Source: Nematopogon swammerdamellus
Taxonomy: Eukaryota > Arthropoda > Insecta > Lepidoptera > Adelidae
Assembly: GCA_946902875.1 (NCBI GenBank)
Contig: OX336344.1
Coordinates: 21,659,791-21,723,790, forward strand
Direction of reading: 5' to 3'
DNA length: 64,000 nt
The position numbers and the translations under genes are program-made. Below are positions 1 through 9,793 of the stretch, in pieces. The notes beneath the pieces are model-generated. The model made no database searches. It was not told where the DNA came from and was given only the letters and a program-made list of their open reading frames with translations. Positions within the stretch are counted from its first letter, which is position 1. Every line of letters begins with the position of its first letter.

Positions 1-796
1 TTGCTAAACCCGACAATTTAGGTAAAGCATAATGTATTGTTTGCCTTTCACTCCATTCGTACAGTTGGGTACACTCCTCGACCTTATTGATCCACACGTC
101 AATCGTCTGTTCCTTAGAAATGGGGTCGAATTCGGGAATTACATTGTTAAGTACAGGAAACTTATCGTGCTGAGTTGTCGGTTTCGAAGTCTGTATGGCT
201 TCTAGGAATTTGGATAAAAAAGAGTTCATATGTCCGGGAATGTTAGGGTTCTCGGTCATGGTCTTTGTCGCGTCAGCGTCATACTTATCTCGATTCCTGT
301 GTGACGATCTTGTCGACCTCGACCTTAGCTCCCGACTGCTACGACGATCATGCGAGCGTCGCTCGCCCCGGGTTCGACTCCGGCGGCGCGACTCCCGCTC
401 CCGGCCGCTACGACAACCACGCGATCGTCGCTCGCCTGGGGTTCGGCTCCGGCGACGCGACTCTCGACTCTTGCCGCGAGAATGACGTCTCTGGACGCTG
501 CGACTCCTGTGGCGGCGCGAGCTGCGGCTGCGACTGCGACGCCGTGGCCGGCGGCTGCGCACGCTGTGGCTCCTGTCACTACCGCTCCTGCTGCGAGTAC
601 GGCGCCTCTCGATGCTGCGCTTCTTGTGACGACGTACGCGAGGACTGCTCGTGCTCCGAGTCCTGCGTCGTCGGCGCTCACTGCGGACGCTCCGCTCTCT
701 CGCTCGCGAGCGGCTGCGCGCGTCGTTGGATGCCCCGTCAAGAGAGCGTCCTCGGTCCCCGCCGCTATCAGCATCGACTGGTCGGTCTGGTGTCAT
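1..796 (-). CDS. Ty3/gypsy-type retrotransposon Gag, N-terminal part, runs off the left edge
   Basis: An open frame of about 265 codons starts at the ATG at 796-794, directly after an in-frame TAA, and continues past base 1, so no stop is visible. Residues from about 20 to 170 are extremely rich in Arg, Ser and Glu (RS-type repeats, with a duplicated RRRSRT.GERRS block). Then comes a short linker with an internal Met at 229-227, the motif VIPEFDP, and a helical capsid-like segment with W.NKVEEC..LY.W and HYALPKLSGLA. That pattern is typical of Retrotrans_gag domains in insect Ty3/gypsy elements. Gag would package element RNA in a cytoplasmic particle. No LTR or primer binding site was defined upstream. 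Family assignment is by motif recognition only. The plus-strand frames over this stretch are shadows caused by high GC. Confidence 0.75.
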   Translation of the reverse strand, partial: MTPDRPVDADSGGDRGRSLDGASNDARSRSRARERSVRSERRRRRTRSTSSPRVRRHKKRSIERRRTRSRSGSDRSHSVRSRRPRRRSRSRSSRRHRSRSVQRRHSRGKSRESRRRSRTPGERRSRGCRSGRERESRRRSRTRGERRSHDRRSSRELRSRSTRSSHRNRDKYDADATKTMTENPNIPGHMNSFLSKFLEAIQTSKPTTQHDKFPVLNNVIPEFDPISKEQTIDVWINKVEECTQLYEWSERQTIHYALPKLSGLA

Positions 797-1090
797 TTAT
801 TCGAGTTTGGTTTTACTTTTCCTTCAAACTAGTTAGTTTAAAGTCTTACTATTCCTGTGGATGGGCGTCGTTGTTCTAGTGGAACGTTATTTCGTCCACA
901 CTAACCCACTTCTGACGTTGTAGGACTCATAGTCTGATTCCGAAAAAAGTATATTCTCATAACACTTCCTGCCCTCGCGTCTCCGAGTAAGATGGCGGCC
1001 GAGCCGGAGGCGCCACCTCTGCGCCTACGGCGGTACAAATCAGAACTTAAAACGAGCGCCACCTTGCGGTGAAAGTGGCGATGCTTACAC
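797..1090 (-). other. Leader region upstream of the gag frame
   Basis: This would hold the 5' leader and perhaps the LTR of the minus-strand gypsy-type element. I see no clear TG..CA boundary or tRNA-complementary primer site. A small imperfect hairpin lies at 879-899 (GTGGAACG / CGTCCAC). The stretch becomes GC-rich at 980-1035. Confidence 0.3.
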
Positions 1091-1268
1091 ACCGTACTGG
1101 ATGTAAGATGGCCGCATAGCAGCCTCGATTGTGTTCTCCTCTAGTCCAGTATAGCCAGCAATCCAGAGAAGTCCCCGTTATGGCACCTACCTTCTCGGAG
1201 GTGTTATTGACTGGTCGGAGCATGCGATTTGGCCCCTCCGACTCAGCCATCCATACCGGATTACATTA
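1091..1268 (+). mobile_element. SINE family A, 5'-truncated
   Basis: This is the 3' half of family A: GGATGTAAGATGGCCGC through the tail CCGGATTACATTAAAAAT. It matches the full copy at 20204-20608. It faces the next copy tail to tail. Confidence 0.8.
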
Positions 1269-1363
1269 AAAATAAATAAAACCGTTTAAAAATTAAAAAC
1301 AAAAACCATGGAACCTCATCATTCTTACTTTGTACGATTTTGGTACGGAACCCTAAAAACTGA

Positions 1364-1648
1364 CTTTTTTTATGTAATCCGGTATGGGTGGCTGAGTCAG
1401 AGGGGCCAAAGCACATGCTCTGACTAGTCAATATCACCTCCGGGAAAGTAGGTGCCATACCGGAGACTTCCCTGGATTGCTGGCTATACTGGACTAAAGG
1501 AGAACACAACCGAGGCTGCTATGCGGCCATCTTACATCCAGCACGGTGGTACCAACCCAGTCGGCTACAATTTGAGCCTACCACCTAGTAAGGGGCAAGG
1601 GAAGGGACCTACAGTTTTACACCGGTTCCGAACGGTGAAGCATTTAGC
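1364..1648 (-). mobile_element. SINE family A, head missing
   Basis: Reading on the minus strand it runs from ACCGGTGTAAAACTGTAGG through the shared core to the tail GGATTACATAAAAAAG. With 1091-1268 it forms an inverted pair separated by about 95 bases. Confidence 0.8.
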
Positions 1649-1649
1649 A

Positions 1650-2450
1650 GGAACAAGCAGAATTTAACACAATAACTAGGCAGTCACCAACTTGACGCTG
1701 CTTCAGCTGCACCCAGAATCACCTAGCAGCTCTGTAATAAAATTGTGTGCACACTTATTTAAAACAATTATCCAGAACTACCGCATCTTTTCACATTGCG
1801 CAGTGTCGTTCAAAGCAGTTGGCGCAAGTGGCCAATTATGCTGTATTATAAAGCGCAACGTCTGTCTGTCTGTACGTAAATTCGAAAATTGCTTCACCGA
1901 TCCACATGCACCCATCCCGGTTCTGTATAAAAACCCGGTGTAGTGCGAGTCGGCCCCGCGCACCGGGCGTTCCGTACCACCAAAAAATTGGCCGGTTTTC
2001 ATTATTTGGGAGTTTGGACAAAAAACACAAACACTTTGAAAAAAGACGTTTCTTGTCGCCCGCGCGCACGTTATTGCGCGCACAATTTATGCTAATATTT
2101 TTTTTTCGAATTTTCTATTAAACCGAGTCAACCGCGAGCGAAGCCGCGATCAAAAGCTTGTTTGTTACAAATGTGTGAAATGCAGTATTTTATTAGTTAT
2201 ATAAAAAACCGAAACAAAATTCCTAAGAATAACCTACAATGCCTCGAGTGGAGCCGCGGGCAATATTTACGAATATTTCGTTTTTTCTTTCTGTAAGGGT
2301 GCATTTGGGGTACTGCTAGTGAGACATTTAGTAGGAGATATGAATGCATTAAGCTGCAGTTCCACTGCACGAGGAGGATAGAGAAGGATAATTTCTATGT
2401 TTATCTTGTTGGTTACGTGACGATTTTTTACGGTTAGGTACGTAGCAAAT
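1650..2450. other. Unassigned AT-rich stretch with repeat scraps
   Basis: Bases 1946-1996 resemble the 5' end of family D (GTGCGAGTC..GCGCACCG..GTTCCGTA). Bases 2125-2153 resemble the Helitron-like 3' end found at 26790-26819, but end in CTTG instead of CTAG. No coding region is supported. Confidence 0.35.
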
Positions 2451-2451
2451 T

Positions 2452-2790
2452 TTTTTTATGTAATCCGGTACCCATGACTCAGATTCAGAGGGGCCTAAGC
2501 ACATGCTCCGACAAGCCAATATCACATTCGACAAGGTAGTTGCCATACCGGAGACTTCCCTCTAGATGTCCGACTACACTGGACTACAGTAGAATACAGC
2601 CGAGGCTGCCACGCGGCCATCTTACATACAGTATGGTGGTACCAACTCAGTCGGCTACAATATGAGCCTACCAGCTAGTAAGGGAAGGGAAGGCAAAAGT
2701 TTTCTGACGTGGTACCAAATACAGTTTTACGTTGAATCCGAACCATATCTAGCCTCAGCGGTCGGAAGGTCGCCCCTCCAAATTCCGACC
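2452..2790 (-). mobile_element. Chimeric SINE: family A body and tail with a family B-type B box
   Basis: The tail and body are family A (ATGTAATCCGGT..GGCCATCTTACAT). On the minus strand the 5' end carries ATGGTTCGGATTCAACGTAA, the T-arm/B-box segment of family B heads, not the tRNA head of full-length A copies. It is diverged from the other copies. Confidence 0.65.
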
Positions 2791-2799
2791 GCGCCGAAT

Positions 2800-3540
2800 G
2801 TTGCTTGACTTCGGCGATTAATCATCCAGGCGCAGCAGCGCCAGCAAGCTACCGAACGAAGATATCGACACTCACCAATAGCGCCGAACTTGATAATACA
2901 TTAAAATTATCTGTTCATTTATTTCGTTGCTTGCACTTATTCAAAAGGCACTTTCCACATACTCAAAAGATTACCATTCTCCTCTAAAGGTATGAAATTC
3001 GTACAGCCCGCTTCCCTTCTGCCTCGCTTTCTGCACTCCCAAATTTGCATTTACCCCACTCCCACGTAAGTGCTCAAAGTAAATTATAGCCAGAGAAGTG
3101 GCGTATATTTGGGTGCGCGCCGCAAGATTTCATTAAATAAACGGCGCGAGTCTACAAAATGGCCCCTAACCAGACCCCGCGCTCCGCAAAACAACAACAT
3201 GGTACGCACTAGCCATCGACTGAGGGGTAGGCAGGATACGACAATAGGTTATAGAATGAAACCCTTTGATATGCGAAAATCCTAAACTTACGGCGTCTTA
3301 CTAAGTTAATTGAAGAGTTATTACACTATGAAGGATGCATTAACTGACCGTAATTTTATCTAAGAGTTTGACTACTGTTTTTTACATTTGGATACACTTT
3401 GTGTCATAAATTTTTTTTTATATGACTTATTACATCTCTTTGAAATAAATGTAAACTAATTTTTATTTATTTTTTGACTTGATATATTATGAAGTATCAA
3501 AATTGACGATAGCACTATACACCAGATATAGGTAATTTAA
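2800..3540. other. Non-coding stretch, nothing recognised
   Basis: AT content rises to the right. The short open frames here have no recognisable protein features, and no inverted or tandem structure stands out. Confidence 0.3.
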
Positions 3541-3542
3541 AT

Positions 3543-3795
3543 AGGTAGTGTGGTCAGATTCTTCAGTATTCATGTTTATGTTGTAAATATTAATGCTCTT
3601 GTGAGCGGTAGTGTGGGTTAATTATTTGTAAGTTACTATAATATAATACTTATAAGGTACTAACAAAACATTGTGACTTGCGAAGTTTGTTTGTCAGTTC
3701 TTCTTCGCATTGAATTTAGAACTGGCGGAATTTTCGACAAGTCCAAGCGTAGGTTACCTACCTATGGATGAAATTATACAATAAACAATAAACAA
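3543..3795 (+). repeat. Dispersed 250-bp repeat, copy 1
   Basis: It is nearly identical to 58104-58365, about 54.5 kb away. Both run from TGGTCAGATTCTT to TGGATGAAATTATACAATAA and end in AATAAAC units, like the 3' end of a retroposed element. The 5' end is undefined. Confidence 0.7.
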
Positions 3796-3879
3796 AAGAG
3801 CAGGGCCAAGCTGGCTTCTAAAAGCCTAATAAGGTCTAACGATACTTCATGCCAAAGCTACTTTTGCAGAAAACGCACT

Positions 3880-4512
3880 TCTGCTTGGAGCTTGGAGCTG
3901 CTGCTTCTGCGATTGGTGGGTGACCCTGAATTGTCCCACGATCTAGAAACACTGAGAGTTCGTAGGGATGTCAGCTATTTAAGTGTGTTCTATCGCTTAT
4001 TCCTTCCAGGAGTGCTAGGAGAAGCTGTTTGACACGATCTCGCCGGTCCATTTCCCCTTCACGTTCCCTTCGATTCTGTAACAGAACCGGACAAACTTTT
4101 GAATGCCCATATATTTCACCGCAAGTTCAGTCTGTTAATTTATTTACTTCAGCGTAATTAGGCCACGCTCGGATATACCTACACATTGGTTTATAGTATT
4201 CCGACAATAAGACAAAACAACAAAATAACCTACGTTACTCTAAAGTAAATTGTCACTGAACTACTGTAGGAGCTATTCGAAACGATTCCGACGTCACCAT
4301 TTCACCAATAGCTCCACGCGTAACAGACAGGGAATGCATCCCTATACTGTAGAGCTACCTAAATGGCGGACTAAGCGCTCCAGTATTTCTTTTATCTTCC
4401 GCACTGCAAAACTCTGGAATGCACTTCCTCCCGATGTGTTCCCTGCAGTGTATGACTTAGGATCTTTCAAGAGAAGCGTAAAAAGGCATCTGTCACGCCG
4501 GCGCGGCATTCG
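3880..4512 (+). pseudogene. Decayed non-LTR (Jockey-like) reverse transcriptase C-terminus
   Basis: Translated pieces read GDPELSHDLETLRVRRDV and LFYRLF-type sequence before 4040, with stops. After a break, an open stretch at 4250-4500 reads RTAKLWNALPPDVFPAVYDL followed by FKRSVKRHL. That W N.LP..VFP..Y.L..FK signature ends the reverse transcriptase ORF of Jockey/CR1-type LINEs. The protein would prime reverse transcription at a nicked chromosomal site; this copy cannot, because it lacks the endonuclease and catalytic regions. The two pieces may come from separate insertions. Confidence 0.6.
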
Positions 4513-4649
4513 CAGCCTCGGTTCTAAACAGAATGCTTTGGGTGGGGCGTCACCGGCTCAACAATCCACGCTGACGGCGCAGAGTGTCTCGCGTATCCAG
4601 AAAAAAATAACTAAACGTTTAAAAAGTACGAAAGTAAAAACTTATTAAC

Positions 4650-5124
4650 ACTAAAATTAATAACCAATTTAAAATCATTAAAATAAAACAAAACTTTTCC
4701 TAGTAATGCGTCAATTAAATCTGTCAAAAAAAAATATCAATAAACATGACATGAAAAAGAACGTCTAGTCTAGGGTTCTAAAAAAACATTTTTTAACAAC
4801 TTATTTTGAAAATATTTTTATTCTCATATCCTATCCTAACACTTCTAGGTCGAATTCATGACTGGGTGAAATTACTTTTTAGCATTACCGTCGCCATGCT
4901 GGACCGAGATAAGCTTAGCTTGCTTCCATACCCACAGCTATAGGTACATACGCATACCTGCACGTAAATATTTACATACATAATAATACAGTCCACCCAA
5001 AAATTCAAAAGGATAAACGAACATCTCTTATTGTTATATCAAGCATTTTACTTCATCCCCAACATAATATAATGTGAAAGGAAGCAATTTGCATCAGACT
5101 TTGATAATTCAGTCTAAAGTCTAA
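4650..5124. other. AT-rich non-coding stretch
   Basis: It holds homopolymer-rich DNA between the LINE remnant and the satellite. No features are recognised. Confidence 0.3.
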
Positions 5125-5630
5125 ATAATCGATTTAAGGTCATTCGGTTTAAATAATTAGTTCTAAAGGCATTCGGGTCCATTCGGTCTAAAATAATTCG
5201 TTCTAAAGTAATTCGGTCTAAAATAATTCGTACCAAAGTCATTCGGTCTAAAATAGTTGTTTCTAAAGTAATTATGTCTAAAATAATTCGTTCTAAAGTA
5301 ATTCGATCTAAAATAATTAGTTCCATCGTCATTCGGTCAAAATTTATTCGTTCTAAAGTAAATGGGTTTAAAATAATTCGTTCTATAGGCATTCGGTCTC
5401 AAATAATTCGTTCTAAAATAATTCGACCTAAAATAGTTCGTTCTAAAGTCATTCTGCCTAAAATAATTCGTTCTAAAGTCATTTGGTATAAAGTAATTCG
5501 TTCCAAAGTCATTCCGTCTAAAATAGTTATTTCTAAAGTAACTATGTCTAAAATAATTCGTTCTAAAGTAATTCGGTCTAAAATAAATTAGTTCCATAGT
5601 CATTCGGTCTAAAATTATTCGTTCAAAAGT
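5125..5630 (+). repeat. Satellite array with a 30-bp unit
   Basis: About 16 diverged copies of a unit built from ATTCGTTCTAAAGT and ATTCGGTCTAAAAT alternate. A 30-base period keeps frames open on both strands and gives artefactual peptides with a 10-residue period, so these are not genes. The LINE that follows interrupts the array. Confidence 0.9.
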
Positions 5631-6038
5631 CTAGATAGATAGATAGAAATACTTTATTGCTCCAAAACATTTAACAGTAACAAACGATAAGTAATTTACA
5701 TGAGGGGCAAAGGCGGACTTATCCCTTACAGGGATTTCTCCCAGTCAACCTTTGGATGTTTGAGAGTCGTATGTTGTGAGATATAAGTAGGTAGTAGCAA
5801 AAGACTTGAGTGTGGGAATGTAAAATATAATATATGGAAAATAACTATGATAAACTATAATATACTTGCACTACATAATATAAGTACATACCAGTTTAAA
5901 CGTAGAAATGGCAAATTATAAATTAAATTAAATACATAAAACTATAAATTAAATACATATGTATTAAAGATTATATAATACATAATACCTAAATATATGC
6001 ATACATACATACTTGTCCATTCAGAATTAAAGGATTTT
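5631..6038 (-). other. 3' UTR and tail of the CR1-like LINE
   Basis: Reading on the minus strand it contains AAAGGTTGACTGGGAGAAAT and GGATAAGTCCGCCTTTG, then GCAATAAAGTATTTC and (TATC)n. The GTTGACTGG..AAGTCCGCCTTTG block recurs in the LINE tails at 36748-36870 and 49550-49752, which carry different terminal repeats. A fragment of the same UTR lies at 32700-32770. Confidence 0.75.
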
Positions 6039-8987
6039 TTAACTATTGACTTCACATTGACGGAGATAGTACAACTTTAAGTGTTTTTTGAATAACGGAA
6101 GCGACTTGCAGTGCCGTATACAGTGAGGTAGTTGATTCCACAGACGAGCTGCGTGCACAGAAAATGAGTTTGTGTAAAATCCTGTTTTATGAGTGGAAAT
6201 GGCTAAGATATTGTCATCACTTGAACGAAGCGTGACACCGTGGGAAGATAAGTATTGAAAACGTGAAGATAGGTACTCGGGAGCAGAAGGGTTGTTGATA
6301 CAAGAATAAAGGAGTCCAAGGATGTGGGAATTTCTGCGGAGACGGATTGGGAGCCACTTGAGACGTCTGCGGTATTCAGAAACATGGTCGTACTTACGTA
6401 GACCGAAAATGAAGCGTATACACATGTTTTGCAGACGCTCAAGCTTGTCCAGAAGTTCCTCAGTAACGTCCAGGCAACATACATCTGCATAATCAAGGAT
6501 GGGGAGAAGCAGCGATTGTGCTAGAATTGTCTTTGTGGAGGTCGGAAGAAGGTTCTGCAGCCGCCTTAGGGAGTGCGCCGCAGCATAGACTTTTCGACTG
6601 ACCTCATTGACCTGAGCCTGCCAAGATAGCGTATCATCCATAAGGATTCCGAGGTTTTTGACAACCCTAGTGTATGGTATGGCAGTACCGTTGTACGTAA
6701 TCTCAGGCAAGGAGGCACGATCAATCCTCGATAGTAGTCGAGGACTTCCGGCAATCATTGCCTGAGACTTATTTGGATTCACGATGAGTCCAAAGGATCT
6801 GGTCCAGCCAAAAATGGTGGCCAAATCAGCATTGATCACATCAATGATTCCAGCAATGTCGTCAATACTACCTGCCAGATATAGTTGTAAGTCATCGGCA
6901 TACAAGTGGTAGAGAGAAACTAAGAGTTTGGTGACAAAATTTATAAAGATTGCGAAGAGTAGAGGAGATAACACGCCACCTTGTGGAACACCAGCAGTTA
7001 GATCGTACCATTCAGAAAAGTCATTGTCAATTCTAACACGTTGCTGGCGACCACGAAGGTACGAGTCAAACCAATCTATTACCTCCGGAGATAAGTTAAG
7101 AGACCTCAGCATTTCCACCATGATGTCAAAGTCAACTGCGTTGAAGGCGTTACTAAAATCAAGCAACACGATAACAGTGAGATCTTTGTTTTCCATACTT
7201 AGACGGATATCATCAGAGACTTTGACAAGTGCAGTAACAGTACTGTGAGAAGGTCGAAATCCAGATTGCATTGGATTCAAAAGGTTGTTTTGAGAAAGGA
7301 AGCCAGATAATTGCTGGTGTACAATGCGTTCAAGGATTTTTGAGAGGACTGGTAATATTGAGATAGGACGGTACTGACTAAAGGAGACAGGATTGGATGT
7401 TTTGGGCAGAGGAATGACAAAAGCCTTTTTCCAGATGCTAGGGAACGAGCTTGTTACCAGAGAGTGATTGAGGATATAGGTGATGATAGGTAACAGCTCG
7501 TCCAGTACTGGCGCCAACATATCAAGGCTTAAATCGTCAGCTCCAACTGCCTTGGTGGAAATGGAGAGAATGATCTTCTTAACTTCACAGTCGGTAACAG
7601 GGTTGAAGGCGAAAGGGTTGAACTCGGGTATCGGCAGCTGTGACAGCTGAAGGAGAGTGTTAGATTTTACGATAGCATCCATGGTGACCGGTGGAGTTGT
7701 GAAATGAGCATTCAGTGCATTCATGTCTATGTTTGGTTTTGTTGGATTAGCCTGCTTACCGATTCCGAGTGTTTTAAGATATTTCCAGCAATGTGCCGGA
7801 GAACAATTTTCGACGTTAGAGCGTATGTGGCGTTGTTGAGCATCTCTACACATCCTCGTACACCGATTCCTTAGTAGCTTATATTTACTAAGACTGTCAA
7901 TGGAATTATCACTTCTGTGTTTTACTTTCGCACGGTCTCGTCTAGCCATCATGGCTTTGATGTCGTCACTCAGCCAGGGTGCAGGTAAGTGTTTTAAGCG
8001 ACACTGACGTATAGGAGCATGCACATCAAAGATTTGTGTGACTTTGACATTAAACTCTTCAACCATCTCATCGATGGAAGAGCCATTAAGGACAGTCGAC
8101 CAGTCGGCACCGCGAACATCCTCCCTAAGAAGCTCCAAGTTTATACCTTTGAAGTTTCGCTGCATTAACACCTTCTTTGCTGCCTTTGGAGGTCGAACCT
8201 TATAAGACAGGTAGATTAAGTCGTGGTGTGAGAATCCAGGTGCGGGAAATTGTCCATGTGTACTAACATGGGTCGTGGAAGAAGTTAATATTAGGTCCAG
8301 CAAAGAAGGTACGCAGTTTGGAAAATGGTGGGTAGCGTTCAGCGGAAGAATGTGCATATTGACTGAGGAAATTAGGGACTTGAGCTTTTTGGATCGGTGA
8401 TCATCTTTAAGAAGACATGTATTAAAATCACCCATGATGATAGTGTGAGAAAACTGTGGGGAATAGATTTCAAGAAACTGTTCGAAGGAAGAGAAATAGT
8501 TTATGTTCATATTTGGACTGTAATACACACCGAGCAGAACTTTCGTGTGATGAAGAGATAGCTCAAGAAAAATGAACTCCGGAGATTCGGAGTAAAGAGT
8601 GGGAGACTGAGAGATAATGGAATAAGCGATATTGCTCCTAGGGTATAACGCTACGCCACCGTAACCTTTACCCGTTCTGTCGTTACGAATAAGGTGAAAA
8701 CCTGGCAATGAGTAAGAGGTGGAGGGTAAAGAAGGTTTGAGAAATGTCTCAGAAACTAGAATAGCATGTATATGTTTGCCTGAAAACGTTCTGAGGAGGT
8801 CGGGATAATGAGAGAGAATACTCTGTGCATTTATATGCACAAAGTTAAAGTTCCTTGGATGTTGTGAAAAAACTGTACTCAGTTTTTCATCCAAGGGAGA
8901 ATCGTCAGTGCTGCAGTCACTAAAAAATTCTTCTGAAGTAGATGAAATAGAGAAAAATGAATCATTATCGTCATCTGTTGTGGACAT
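6039..8987 (-). CDS. LINE ORF2: endonuclease and reverse transcriptase
   Basis: The product has 982 residues and no internal stops. The N-terminal APE-type endonuclease (about 47-265) shows INAQS, SETFL (Glu80), GGVALY, MGDFN (185-189), SLLDLIL (Asp231) and SHHD (His255). The reverse transcriptase (about 515-780) shows PISILPVLSKILERI, QSGFRPSHST, VLLDFSNAFN (Asp610), GVPQGGVLSPLLF and YADD (696-699). The C-terminus has RLWNQLPHCIR and FKKHL, as in Jockey/CR1 elements. It would nick the target and copy element RNA by target-primed reverse transcription. The length is normal for ORF2 of this group. All catalytic residues I can check are present, so the copy may be recent. A modest acidic, Ser-rich leader precedes the endonuclease. 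The start is the first ATG of the frame. Confidence 0.9.
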   Translation of the reverse strand: MSTTDDDNDSFFSISSTSEEFFSDCSTDDSPLDEKLSTVFSQHPRNFNFVHINAQSILSHYPDLLRTFSGKHIHAILVSETFLKPSLPSTSYSLPGFHLIRNDRTGKGYGGVALYPRSNIAYSIISQSPTLYSESPEFIFLELSLHHTKVLLGVYYSPNMNINYFSSFEQFLEIYSPQFSHTIIMGDFNTCLLKDDHRSKKLKSLISSVNMHILPLNATHHFPNCVPSLLDLILTSSTTHVSTHGQFPAPGFSHHDLIYLSYKVRPPKAAKKVLMQRNFKGINLELLREDVRGADWSTVLNGSSIDEMVEEFNVKVTQIFDVHAPIRQCRLKHLPAPWLSDDIKAMMARRDRAKVKHRSDNSIDSLSKYKLLRNRCTRMCRDAQQRHIRSNVENCSPAHCWKYLKTLGIGKQANPTKPNIDMNALNAHFTTPPVTMDAIVKSNTLLQLSQLPIPEFNPFAFNPVTDCEVKKIILSISTKAVGADDLSLDMLAPVLDELLPIITYILNHSLVTSSFPSIWKKAFVIPLPKTSNPVSFSQYRPISILPVLSKILERIVHQQLSGFLSQNNLLNPMQSGFRPSHSTVTALVKVSDDIRLSMENKDLTVIVLLDFSNAFNAVDFDIMVEMLRSLNLSPEVIDWFDSYLRGRQQRVRIDNDFSEWYDLTAGVPQGGVLSPLLFAIFINFVTKLLVSLYHLYADDLQLYLAGSIDDIAGIIDVINADLATIFGWTRSFGLIVNPNKSQAMIAGSPRLLSRIDRASLPEITYNGTAIPYTRVVKNLGILMDDTLSWQAQVNEVSRKVYAAAHSLRRLQNLLPTSTKTILAQSLLLPILDYADVCCLDVTEELLDKLERLQNMCIRFIFGLRKYDHVSEYRRRLKWLPIRLRRNSHILGLLYSCINNPSAPEYLSSRFQYLSSHGVTLRSSDDNILAISTHKTGFYTNSFSVHAARLWNQLPHCIRHCKSLPLFKKHLKLYYLRQCEVNS

Positions 8988-9793
8988 TAGTATACAATAT
9001 ATAATAAATATATTTATATAACCTATATAATATAATAAATAAAGTACAATGAATTATGATACTGAAATAAATATAAATTTAGGTCAACAGTGCGCTTTCA
9101 AACATCCGCCAGTAGCCTGTACACTAAAATAAAATTTACACAATTACACAGAAAGTACACATTATTAAATTCAGGACCGCAACAAAATAATGAACACATT
9201 ATCGAAATGAGAAAAAAAAATAAAAAGACTGATGTAGACATGGTGAGAACAAGAACAATTAAACTGAAATTATCTCAATACATAATTTGTTATAGCATAA
9301 TAAACCTTCACTGTAAAATAAAACACTTAGCTAAGAGAAACATTACAATCTATACGTACTTAATAGTTATCAAACAATCTTTATTGTGAAATAGTAAAAT
9401 TAGACCAGACTGAATCGTCCTACATACTGCCATCACTGCGTTTGCACACACCGAATGCCCCCAGCCCTGAAAGACACTCAATGTGGGCGGTAAAACGCAG
9501 TTTGCGATAGACGTAAGCAAATAACGTGCCATGGTCCAAGGTGACACGTTTTGCCTCTGCAAGGCAGTATGGTTACGATCTTTGTCTTTCCTACAGAAGA
9601 TAAAAAAAAAAAACTAAAACACAACATTCCATGCATGACATACCCACAGATTAAATACCACAACTTTCAAACATGTTTGTAAACAAACAAAATAAGGATT
9701 TGAGTAAAGTGAAGGAAGTAAAAAAATAAAATAGAAATGCAATAATACAAAATATGTGAGAACGTGTGTAGAATAGCAGATTTTTTGTATGTC
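8988..9793 (-). other. Spacer between LINE ORF1 and ORF2
   Basis: These 806 bases are AT-rich and carry no long frame, unlike the short or overlapping junctions common in LINEs. I see no terminal repeats that would mark a separate insertion. How ORF2 would be translated across it is not evident. Confidence 0.4.

Noticed and set aside
265..879. Plus-strand cysteine-rich and alanine-rich frames
   Set aside because: They are shadows of the GC-rich minus-strand gag frame, which has recognisable capsid motifs.
5114..5603. Frames with a 10-residue Ile/Arg/Ser/Lys repeat
   Set aside because: A 30-bp satellite is open on both strands; the peptide period equals the DNA period.
9090..9389. 99-codon plus-strand frame
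   Set aside because: Lies antisense in the AT-rich LINE spacer and has low-complexity Lys/Ile composition.
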